NCBI GenBank assembly: GCA_964035545.1
Contig: OZ037770.1
Span: forward strand, 772,001-836,000
Length of the DNA stretch: 64,000 nucleotides
Reading direction: 5' to 3'
Source of the DNA: Bugula neritina
Lineage: Eukaryota > Bryozoa > Gymnolaemata > Cheilostomatida > Bugulidae
The notes below the pieces were generated by a model that worked only from the letters and a program-made list of their open reading frames with translations, searched no databases and was not told the origin of the DNA. Below are positions 51,901-60,304 of the stretch, in pieces; position 1 is the stretch's first letter, and every line of letters begins with the position of its first letter. Both the position numbers and the translations under genes were made by a program.

Positions 51901-54900
51901 TAATATAATAATATTTACAGTTAGTTTATATAATTATTAATCAGAACCAGTCAAAGGTCAAGGAGAGCCAACCTGTGTTGCCTAGCAACAGCATAACAAT
52001 GCAATAGTTTCAATGTCAAAGGTCAAGGAGAGTTCACCTGTGTTGCCTAGCAACAGCATAACAATGCAATAGTTTCAATGTCAAAGGTCAAGGAGAGCTC
52101 ACCTGTGTTGCCTAGCAACAGCATAACAATGCAATAGTTTCAATGTCAAAGGTCAAGGAGAGTTCACCTGTAGTCGCAGTGAGGACAGGCAAACGCCTTC
52201 TCCGTGTTGTGAGTTCGAAGGTGACGTTTGAGATGAGCCTTCCTCGTGAACTTCTTGGAGCAGACGGCACACTCGTACAGAACCTCCGCCTCCGTGTGGA
52301 CCATCTTGATGTGCATCTTGAGGATATACTGGTCTTTGTAGAGCTTGCCACAGGTGGGGCACGTGCAGCCCTCCGCCGTGTGTCGGTGCATGTGTCTCTT
52401 TATGACGTACGGGTGCTCGGAGATGTGATGACACACCTCGCAGATGTTCCGGGGGTGAGTTTCCTGTAGGTCAAGGTCAAACAGACATTACACACAACAC
52501 ACGACAGGAGCATAGCACTAGCCGGCCAATCAGAGCGAAGGTAACGTGTTCAGAGGACAGGAAGTGACTCACCAGGTAGTGTGCCGGCAGGTTCGCCTCG
52601 TTCAGAGTGACGTAGGAGCAGCACCTACACTTGTGAAGGAGGTCAGCGTGACTCTCCTTAAGGTGCTGCTCGTACTGCTGCAGGTAGAAGGCCTGGAAGG
52701 AGCACTTCTCACACTTGAGCTTCTCCAGGTCCACCTCGCTGGCCTTGATGCCCAGCTCGCCGGAGTCGTGGGACAGAGCGGGCGTTGTGACGCCCCCCGC
52801 AGGCACTTTGATGAGGAACTGCTTGAGCACAGGCTTCATGAGTCGTATGTTAGTGAGACTGGAGCCGGGTTCCATCAGCATCTCTACAGAGTTGACAGGG
52901 ACAGAGTGAACAGTGGCCGCTACGGCTGAGACAGAGCGGCTAATTGGTGGTTACAGGAAATGAGCAATGCCAGCAGTGAGCATGCTCAGTACACTCACAC
53001 TCAGGTATACAGTTACACACAGCAGACTGGCCTGGAATGGTTTTATAGTTGTCCTTTCATGATAAACACTTTGGATCACAGCTTCTGTTATCAATAAACT
53101 GAGCTTAAAAATGATTTAATGAAGAGTGGCGTTCTACTCCCCCCCCCCACAAAGTGACTAAAGTAAATGTGTGGACCCCGGGCTAGTAATAGTTTACAAC
53201 TCAACTTCCACATGGACCAATGAGAGAACAGCTATACTCTATCTAAACACAGACAAACAGACAGACTGACCGTCGTACACGTCGTCACTGGCGCTGTTGG
53301 ACTGACTGATAACGCTGGCAGGGTCTATGTTAGTCACGGCAGCCACCTGCTGTTTGGAGATGACGGCCGAGGTCACATCTCCGCCCACTGCCGGGATGAT
53401 CATCTTGGGAACCGGCAGCTTTGTCTCGCCTGCTGCCGTAGTGAGAGAGAAGACAACTCTAAACAGATACTCCATACTGCTGAGTGACACTAACTAGAAT
53501 ATGCTTACAGAGCAAGACCATGAGATGAACACACAGGTTTGTATCTCAGTTGATAGATTAGATGCTGCACTGTTTAGAATGACTTATTTTTAAGAGCTAA
53601 ACACACTTCACCAACAGTGATGCTAAATAATATATAAAACCTGTGACTAAAATTCAACAAAACATGGAAAATGATTAAAAACACCTGAATATGTTAAATT
53701 ATTTGTCCACATCTCATTAATTAAAAACAAGAAACAAATATTAGCAGTTATAAAATACAAAAATTATATTCAGGGAGTTGAGATTATAATGAGTTCCTAC
53801 CTGGAGAGGAGAGGGCGTGGTCTGAGGAGAGGGCGTGGTCTGAGGAGAGGGCGGGGTTATCTGACGTCTGCACTAGGATAGTCTGAGAGGGCAGGTCTGA
53901 CTGAATTATCTGCGAGACAGCGCCCTCTACTGGGATCTCCTGCACTCCTTGGCAGACGACAGCATTGATGACGCTGTGAAGGTCGGCAGCTGAAATACCA
54001 ATACACACTAAACCCGCCTCCTCATTAGCATACGAGGGAATACAGGAACAGAACAAGGGAGATAACTCACAACACTGATTATGAATAATTTAGACATGTC
54101 AGTAGTGCTAGCAACACGCTATTACTGTTATGTTTAGACAGTCAGTTAGTGCTATTCACATACTATCAGAGTTTGGGTCCTCAGCTGTCACTTCCTTCGA
54201 CTCAACTTCCTGTTGGATACTGGAATCTGTCTGTGTGTCCGACTCAAGATCTACAGCAGAGAAGACAACTCTCTAAACATGGCAGGAGAAACACAACTCT
54301 CCACGGCCTTTCTCGGTTCAGCAAATCTCGCATTATCTCACAAAATCTCACCCTTTTCAATAGGATAAGCCATCAGCACGTCGCTTCCGGGAGAGACTTT
54401 GAGTCTACATTTCTGTCCGTTGATAATCACCACGCAGTTCTCGGGTAGAATAACTTTCTTAGACTCCGGGGAGAGTGGACCATCTATTGTCACCACTACA
54501 AGCACACGGAAAGTGTGGACCAGGGGCTAAGTAGACAAACAACTTTTATATGTACATATAATTAGAACACTTGGTATTTGCTTCTTCTAACCAACATATT
54601 GCTATGAATTAATGGAGTGGATACTAAATGGTAACTTACAGCTAGCTACACTCCTGTATCATGTGATAACTTACAGCTAGCTACACTCCTGTATCATATA
54701 ATAACTTACAGCTAGCTACGCTCCTGTCTGAGGTGTCATTCACTTCCATCGGGTAACTCACAGCAACTCACATGAAAATATTAAGATCTCTCAGACTTCC
54801 TAAAAAGTACAAATACCCATTGGGAAGAAAAATTTACACCATACGTTACAGTTTCATATTTATACTACTTGGCAAAATCTGTAACTATAACTTAAAACTA

Positions 54901-56018
54901 TCACCCTTATTTTACTGAAGTTAATACTACCATATTGCTAAATATGTTTATACAAGTAGAATACAGATATCAATAAACATTTTTTAACCTTTCTTCTCGT
55001 GTTATAATGTTCAGTCACACTTTGATTTGATCTTGTACCTAGCACCATGGGAAAACTGGTTAACATTTAGTGTATTTATACTTATAATGATAAAGCATTT
55101 TCTATTGGCTACAACTTATTTAGAAAATTCAGTTTTTTCGACATAATTATAATATCATTGCTATTGATTTAATAGTATTAGGAATAATATTATAATTATT
55201 AATACAACTTTTAACTTCAAGTTTAACTAATTTAAATTAGTTAAACTTGACACTGAAGGTGATGAACTTTTAGTTATAGTTAATTTTATACCAACACTGA
55301 ATACTATGATCTATAGTTATCGTTACATATTATTAAACTTATAGACAGTACGAGTATAATATAATAGTATTACTATTACTATTAGTATTAGTAATAACTA
55401 ATACCAATTGATGAAAACCTGAAACTAAATCAGTGTAACCGTAAGTGAATGCTGGTGCAATAGACACACTGCTATTGGTAGTAATACTAATATTTTTAGA
55501 GTTAGAAATAGTACACTAGTACAGTATGACTATGAGTAGTATTACCATTAGTAGTAATAGTACTAGTACTAGTAGTAGCGGCTCTACTATCAGCACCAAG
55601 TTTAGAGTTTGGTCTACTACTTTCAGTGACGGTAGCAGGCTTTACCTTTACATTGGGCTTGGGATTGAAGCCAACTTTAACTTCATCTTTAATTAACTTA
55701 AAGCTTATATCCAATATAAAGATGATCATCATGAACAGCAAACTTGAAGATTAACGCCAACTTAAAGTTAAAGACTAAGTCTTGAGTTTGAGTTTCAATT
55801 TCATCTCAAAATGAAGATGGCCGACTTTGACTGGTGATTAAACATTACGCAATACAGTTTTTCAAAGTGCATAGTGCTACATCAATGATTTAGATTTGCG
55901 TGGAAAGCTTTGAACTTTGCAAGAAAACCATTTCCATGTACTATTAATGCTACTATTGGCACATCAACACCTTTACTTGTGAAACTCACTTCTTGAGCAT
56001 AATAACTGCGGGATTACC
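45962..56018 (-). CDS. Nine-finger C2H2 zinc-finger protein (probable transcription factor), 3' end missing
   Basis: Minus-strand exons, 5' to 3': an uncertain basic exon ending at 56018 (VAVKKPAAPRTK), then 54495-54352, 54250-54164, 53989-53801, 53432-53271, 52883-52573, 52463-52168, 51126-51007, 47853-47697 and 46241-45962. All borders are GT-AG and every phase agrees, giving about 582 codons. The N-terminal half is acidic and disordered (DLESDTQTDSSIQQEVESKE). Nine C2H2 fingers follow, from CEKCSFQAFYLQQYEQHLKE to CNQCGRSFSSDLSLQDHLAK; three of them are split by introns. An acidic Ser/Asp-rich tail (HSDGSIVHADGSVMYADSGN) looks like an activation domain. It presumably binds DNA in the nucleus. 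I could not assign an orthologue: CTCF, ZFX, ZFP64 and HINFP do not fit. The ATG and the terminal exon are unresolved. Confidence 0.85.
46252..47272 (-). repeat. Minisatellite against a zinc-finger gene acceptor, 28-bp unit, ~1 kb
   Basis: About 36 copies of AGTAATATAGTAATATATAA followed by TATAACAG, with G/A variants. It begins about 10 bp from the acceptor of the last identified exon (46241). On the sense (minus) strand the unit has no stop codon in any frame, which creates spurious frames of up to 448 codons. It also has no AG dinucleotide. Confidence 0.95.
47347..47500 (+). repeat. Minisatellite, 18-bp unit AGGTATGCAGTAGTGTAC
   Basis: Eight to nine nearly perfect copies. The period is a multiple of three, so a repetitive frame (RYAVVY) is open on both strands. 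It lies in the same zinc-finger intron as the 28-bp array, on the 5' splice-site side. Confidence 0.95.
47501..47696 (-). repeat. ACAGACAGACGT-rich simple repeat up to the donor of the 47.7-kb exon
   Basis: Two copies of GTACACAGGAGTACATGTTGTA are followed by (ACAC)AGACAG and ACGTACAGACAG words from about 47600 to the exon end at 47697. No coding content. Confidence 0.7.
47858..48190 (-). repeat. Minisatellite against the acceptor of the 47.7-kb exon, 21-bp unit
   Basis: About 14 copies of TAATATAGTAATATATCTGTG, with CCTGTG and ATGTAT variants. The array starts at the acceptor itself, so the native 3' splice site (ATATTACAG) looks like a repeat variant. On the sense strand each CTGTG unit carries TATTACACAG, a decoy acceptor. 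Confidence 0.92.
48191..48740. other. Intron of the zinc-finger gene, AT-rich
   Basis: Loose AATATAATA/ACACTGTAATATAATA repeats to about 48345, then unremarkable sequence. No coding content. Confidence 0.4.
48741..49065. repeat. Minisatellite, 22-bp unit ACCCTAGCAGTACTAGAGGT
   Basis: About 15 copies with few substitutions (GGTGT or GCTAT at the unit end). The unit contains a near-palindrome CTAGCAGTACTAG. There are no unique spacers between units, so it is a satellite and not a CRISPR array. It lies within the large zinc-finger intron. Confidence 0.92.
49066..51006. other. Intron of the zinc-finger gene, no exon found
   Basis: Purine-rich GAGAGGGGAGTGGATAGTAG repeats lie at 49255-49345, GTGACTGAGAGA-type repeats at 50398-50490 and a short AACAGAGTATATAA triplicate at about 50570-50606. 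An open frame at 50770-51039 on the plus strand overlaps the zinc-finger exon and is not supported. Confidence 0.4.
51131..51470 (-). repeat. Minisatellite against the acceptor of the 51.0-kb exon, 30-bp unit
   Basis: About 11 copies of GTATATTCAATGTTATGTAT followed by CGTACAGTAA. It begins within 5 bp of the acceptor (AG at 51127-51128). The sense-strand unit lacks AG except in two copies with a CTTACA variant. The 30-bp period keeps frames open on both strands; these are artefacts. Confidence 0.95.
51951..52168 (-). repeat. 65-bp tandem repeat that includes copies of the exon donor
   Basis: Three full units and a partial fourth; the motif GTTGCCTAGCAAC starts at 51977, 52042 and 52107, exactly 65 bp apart. 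Each unit ends in GGTCAAGGAGAG..CACCTG, which on the minus strand is CAGGTG followed by AGCTCTCC or AACTCTCC. The last partial unit is the real 5' splice site of the exon 52463-52168. Thus one to three decoy donors lie 65, 130 and 195 bp into the intron. Confidence 0.95.
51977..52119. promoter_or_regulatory. Three X-box-like (RFX) motifs spaced 65 bp apart
   Basis: GTTGCCTAGCAAC is a near-perfect inverted repeat fitting an RFX half-site pair, and with the following AG gives CCTAGCAACAG, the core of the classical X1 box. All three copies are intact. They lie in an intron of a zinc-finger gene. RFX binding is inferred from the motif only. Confidence 0.35.
54496..55216. other. Intron of the zinc-finger gene
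   Basis: A short direct repeat, AACTTACAGCTAGCTACACTCCTGT, is present three times at about 54640-54730. Otherwise AT-rich with no exon seen. Confidence 0.4.
55217..55250. repeat. 34-bp perfect palindrome
   Basis: TCAAGTTTAACTAATTT is followed directly by its reverse complement with no spacer. The symmetry breaks one base outside each end. It lies in the first intron of the zinc-finger gene, inside a region of AAGTT/AACTT words. Confidence 0.9.
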
Positions 56019-57100
56019 TTTTGTCCGCGGAGCTGCTGGTTTCTTCACTGCGACTCTGCTTTGAGCTTCAGCAGTTCAATCGCTGCTTATTTGTTAAAAG
56101 AGTCTGTTTTAGCGAATAGAAAAACACATCTCATTTTAACAACCCAATCATATGCACGCGACCTGATGACTAGGTGATTATGTTTATCGTGCATGTTCGG
56201 AGATGATAACTCTCGACTACGTCTTATGAAATAAATTGTGCTTTGGCGAGCCCATTTCGTTCACAAATGCAATTTCCGATATCAATTTTTTTTCTGTACA
56301 TCAATAAAATTAAATTGTTATTATAATTATTTCTTGAACTTATAGACATAGTTAATGTTATACTTATAGAGGTGGGTAGCTATTTAGGATTATAGACTTT
56401 AGTGGTTTTATACATTATTGTAATAATTTTACAAAAATTATTTTTATTTTAACTTTAAGCATCTTCAATAAAATGAGGTCTACACTTTGACAATGACTTT
56501 CACTTTGAGTTTCAGTTTGACTTTGTATTACATTTAGTTTTACTCATACTGAGTTACTCTATTAGTATTACTATTAGTGTTACTATTACTATTAGTATTA
56601 CCATTAGTATAAGTATTACTATTACTATTAGTATGACTAACTTACTCGTAGCCTTAGTATTACCAGTGCCGTTGGCGGTACGTGCTCTACTATTCAGAGT
56701 ACTACTAGTCATCTACTACTAGTAGAGTAGTAGTAGTGCTAGTAGTACAGGTATTCATATAGGTACCCGTGAATACTAGTACTTCTCATGTACTGATGTT
56801 TAGTAGTTACTGACTTACTCACAGTCACACTGATATAGGGTTTAGTACTAGCAGTCTTGCTCCCAGTAGTAGCACTATTAGTATTATTATTAGTATTAGA
56901 ATTAGTGATCACTATTAGCCTTACACTTTTAGTTAAAAAACTACGCACTTGGGACAGGAGCAACTTAAACTCAAAGATCTAAATTTTATATCGCCATCGC
57001 CCATCGTCAGTATACTAGCCGTTTTGTTAGTGTTCGTGTGCTATTAATGAGACTGTTATTGTTAGTGTTAGCAGTAATTTCTATTTTAACCAGTAGTACA
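55360..57100. repeat. Degenerate ACTATTAGTATTAC / AACTTGAGTTT word-rich DNA
   Basis: Clusters of (ACT/AGT)-rich words such as TTACTATTAGTATTAC and ACTAGTACTAGTAGTAG occur at 55360-55600 and 56560-56930. They alternate with CACTTTGAGTTTCAGTTTGA-type words. Both have self-complementary character (ACTAGT, AGTACT). The open frames here (such as 55502-55741 on the minus strand) are low-complexity. The likely upstream exon of the zinc-finger gene (ends 56018) is embedded in it. Confidence 0.6.
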
Positions 57101-57956
57101 ATACTGACTATGTGCTGTCTACTGAGCTTGATACATTGATCATAATGATATTGGTAATCACCATAGTTAAATTATCATTTAAAATTAGTTATTAAAATTG
57201 TGATAATTAAATATTATTTAGAATATATTACATTTACAAGCAACACTATACTGTACCACTTAAAGTTAAACTTGATGTTGTCACAAAGTGGAAGTCAAAT
57301 TGAAGTTGAAAGGCTAATGAATATCAAACTCGATATGAACATGGAATTGTTACTTATACTTGAATATCAATATAAATTATTTGCTACTAGTATACTACTT
57401 TCCACTCCTAGTCTTACTCCTAAGATAAGTGAATCAGACAGTAGGCGCAGTTACTGCTAGTATTGCTAGTATGTCAAACTTAATTGTATGTAATCGTAAT
57501 TAATATAAATTATATTTCTGATTTATTCTAATTTGCTGTCAATATTAATGCAATCTGTTGGTTTGACAAACAATGCACTAAAATACAACTTTGCTCATAT
57601 ATTAATGTGATGATTTTCCTTAAAATACCAAACCTTGCTTTAAATTAATACATTGATGAATAATAGTATTAGTTAGCCTATACCAATTCAAAGCTGTCAT
57701 TTTTATTTTTAAGTAGACAGAAAAACATATTCTTATTGGCCATAGGTTATTGTTAAATTGACAAAATAAAACTTTGAAATTTAACTACATTTTCTAAAAG
57801 ATTTTGCTTGAATCAGAACACTTGAGTATAAAATGCTGCACCACACTGACATCAGCTGATCGTTTAATCAATTTTGTTGTTGAAAATGTTAGATTGTTGA
57901 TTAAGCAATAAAACCAGAAGAGAAATTCAGTGTATAAGCGCTGTTGTAGATCATAG
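57101..57956. other. Region upstream of PDRG1
   Basis: AT-rich, no gene recognised. It probably contains the PDRG1 promoter. PDRG1 and the zinc-finger gene are divergently oriented, with about 1.9 kb between the PDRG1 start and the last exon seen. Confidence 0.4.
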
Positions 57957-58370
57957 ATGTCATTCGACACAAACAAATTATTGGAGCAGCTTACAGCTGT
58001 AGAATACGCTGCTCAGGATTTGCTGGAAGAGAGGCAGAGTATTGTAGCTTTAGATAGAACTCGTAATCACACTCGGGAGGCTCGTACAGCGCTGAAACAT
58101 GTTGTCTCGGTCAGAGAATCCTTGGCAAATCATGGAAGTAAAACCTGGATGTGTTTTGGCAACACTTTTATTAAAATGAAGAATAACACTGCTCTTGAAC
58201 TTCTGAATGAATCTCATTTAAAGTTAGACAGAGAAATTGAAAAGAGTAGAAATGGACTCAGAGATAAACTGAATAATGTGAGAGAGTTAGAAGGCAACTC
58301 TCATGCTGCTGGTTTTAATCTGAAGGCTCTTTCACCGGATGAACAGAAAGCTTTAAATCGATTATTGTGA
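57957..58370 (+). CDS. pdrg1: PDRG1-like protein (prefoldin-like subunit), single exon, 137 aa
   Basis: The frame from ATG 57957 to TGA 58368-58370 encodes 137 residues; the human protein is about 133. Family hallmarks are in order: an N-terminal helix with VEYAAQDLLEERQSIVALDR, then TRNHTREARTALK, CFGNTFIKMKNNTALELLNE, LDREIEKSRNGLRDKLNNVR and the end AGFNLKALSPDEQKALNRLL. These give two coiled-coil helices joined by a beta hairpin, the beta-type prefoldin fold. In other animals PDRG1 is part of the R2TP/prefoldin-like complex that assists assembly of RNA polymerases and PIKK kinases, mainly cytoplasmic. No intron interrupts the coding region here. A polyadenylation signal follows. Confidence 0.92.
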   Translation: MSFDTNKLLEQLTAVEYAAQDLLEERQSIVALDRTRNHTREARTALKHVVSVRESLANHGSKTWMCFGNTFIKMKNNTALELLNESHLKLDREIEKSRNGLRDKLNNVRELEGNSHAAGFNLKALSPDEQKALNRLL

Positions 58371-58517
58371 AATTGATCTACCAATTTATTTTCACAGAAT
58401 GAAATGTTCTCCAGCTTGTTATAAGCATATATTTTGTAAGTTGTCAAGAACATTTTATGTTTGCAGTGTCTAATATATAGTATAATATAACAGTTCGTGC
58501 AATGCCAAATCTACTCT

Positions 58518-58523
58518 AATAAA
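58518..58523 (+). terminator. Polyadenylation signal AATAAA of PDRG1
   Basis: AATAAA lies 148 bp after the PDRG1 stop, followed by T/G-containing sequence (GAATGTTGATTAAAGTGTT). Its position suits a short 3' UTR. Confidence 0.6.
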
Positions 58524-59715
58524 CAGAATGTTGATTAAAGTGTTAGGAAACTGCATTTTGCATAGAAGTCATACAAAGTTCTGATAGCTAGTTAACCTTA
58601 TTGTATTTCAATATTACTGTCATTTGTTCTACTGTAGTGAATTTTGCCAGTTCACTATTATTATTTGTGGGTCTACTTAATCAAAGCCACTGCGACAGGT
58701 TGTTTATGATAAGATACTTTATTATTTACACAAATACAAGAAGGTTATTTACTGCTAGCATGAATAGAAAACGATTACATAATTAGTGAGCTTTAATACA
58801 CAACTGTTCTAAATGAAGTCCCAAGCTGCTCTGCCGGCTAGCTACTCAGAGCACTGCAACTACGAGTAGCTAGCTCCACCTGCTACCAATTAGTGTGACT
58901 GTCTTGATTGGTGGTTACTAGTGGTGCCACTGCTGTCCATAGCTACACTCCGACAGTGTCGAACGCACAAGTTAATAAACAATATGAAGTGAACCTTTTC
59001 GATTAATACAATAATACTTGCACCACTAAAATCTACCACACTCGCCACACCTATCGAAAAGTACACTCTACGATTGATGCACATAATCTCAAAAAAATAA
59101 TAAAAGGAATAAAGGTAAAATAAAACAAAAAGATCAAAACCACCAGGAATGAGAGAAACACAAAATATGTATTCAAAACGATGTCCATGTTGTACACGAT
59201 CGATCCGGGTCAGTCACAGGGTAAGGGGGGGGGGTCTCTTCACCAAATGATGTAGGGTAGCATGAACTTAGTGAGAAGGAGATGTACTGCTTCACACTCG
59301 TCTAGTCGAAGCCAAGCAATGGGGGAATCGATGAGTCCCCAGAAGAATCAAGCGTGGCAAAGGAGTCTCTCCCAAAGGGGGGAGAGAGGGGAAGGAATCT
59401 TCCCAAAAGGGGGGAGAGAGGGGAAGGAATCTTCCCAAAAGGGGGGAAGATGGAGGGGGGTTGACTGGTCTCTTCACTACCAACGTCTACTTCGTCGCCG
59501 TCGAATTCCCAAAAGGAAGAAAGGGAAGACTTCTTCTTCTTAACTTCTATTTTTAACTTTTTTTTAACTTCATGCAGGAATCTTTAATATTACTTCTTCT
59601 TCTTATTAGGACGTAGCCACAGGAGAGAAGAGGGAAGAACTACTCTGCCTATACCGGAACGTGATCGCCAGAGGAGGAGAGGAAGGAGCTACGTGTCAGT
59701 CGTCTCTGGCACTTC
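58524..59715. other. Gene-free stretch up to the LTR; purine-rich repeat at 59365-59460
   Basis: Three copies of a ~33-bp unit with CCCAAAAGGGGGGAGAGAGG then GGAAGGAATCTT lie at 59365-59455, and a G9 run at about 59225. This segment is GC-richer than the rest of the window and could be part of another mobile element, but no ends are visible. A 93-codon frame through it is an artefact of the repeat. Confidence 0.45.
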
Positions 59716-60226
59716 TGTTATGACAGCCATCAGTACTGCTGTCATGTCGCTACAAGAATCGAGTCAAGCAGCCAGCATCTAGCCAAAAGTTGAGATGAAT
59801 GATGTGACTGCGCTATGCCATGAGAAGGAATTTGGCCCCGCCATTCCAGTCTCACCTGCAACAGAATGCCAACAACTGTTGAAGAGGTTTGCACCTGTCA
59901 GTACGACACCTCGACTGAGTCTCGCAATCACTAACCACTGATTAATAATTAATCATGTGGTCGACCGCCCCACTCAAGTCGTCAGTGAATCACCTGACTT
60001 GGGAAATCAACTTTATCGTTATGATAAAGCGAGACTGATTTAGGCTACCAGCTTGAATTCTACTTAATTAATAGAATTATACTAGTAGACTTACCATAAG
60101 ACAGCCCTGACTTTAGTCTGCTGCCCACTTAGGCTACGTAGTGCGCCAGCCTGCCAAGTACATGCGTGCACGTTGGCAGTTGAATCAGAAAAGAACGCTT
60201 TCCGCAGTGAAAGTGATTGTATAACA
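59716..60226 (-). mobile_element. Inferred 3' LTR of the Ty3/gypsy element (511 bp)
   Basis: On the minus strand, directly after a purine tract (AGTGAAAGGGG), the sequence starts TGTTATACAATC. A matching end TGTCATAACA occurs 511 bp on, at plus position 59716. The ends form a short inverted repeat TGTTAT ... ATAACA, as LTRs usually do. The 5' LTR is outside the window, so neither LTR identity nor the target duplication can be checked. The left boundary is the less certain one. Confidence 0.6.
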
Positions 60227-60237
60227 CCCCTTTCACT
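60227..60237 (-). other. Polypurine tract (plus-strand primer) of the LTR retrotransposon
   Basis: On the minus strand AGTGAAAGGGG immediately precedes the TG that starts the inferred LTR. It lies 67 bp after the pol stop codon, the expected place for a polypurine tract. Confidence 0.65.
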
Positions 60238-60304
60238 AGCGAGCTGACTTCGCTCATTTCTTACCCCCGGTGGTGTTTTGTGTCACACCACTGGGGTAGG
60301 CAAC

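Noticed and set aside
45962-56018. Assigning the zinc-finger gene to CTCF, ZFX/ZFY, ZFP64 or HINFP
   Set aside because: Finger number or spacing is partly similar, but linker and finger sequences do not match what I know of these proteins.
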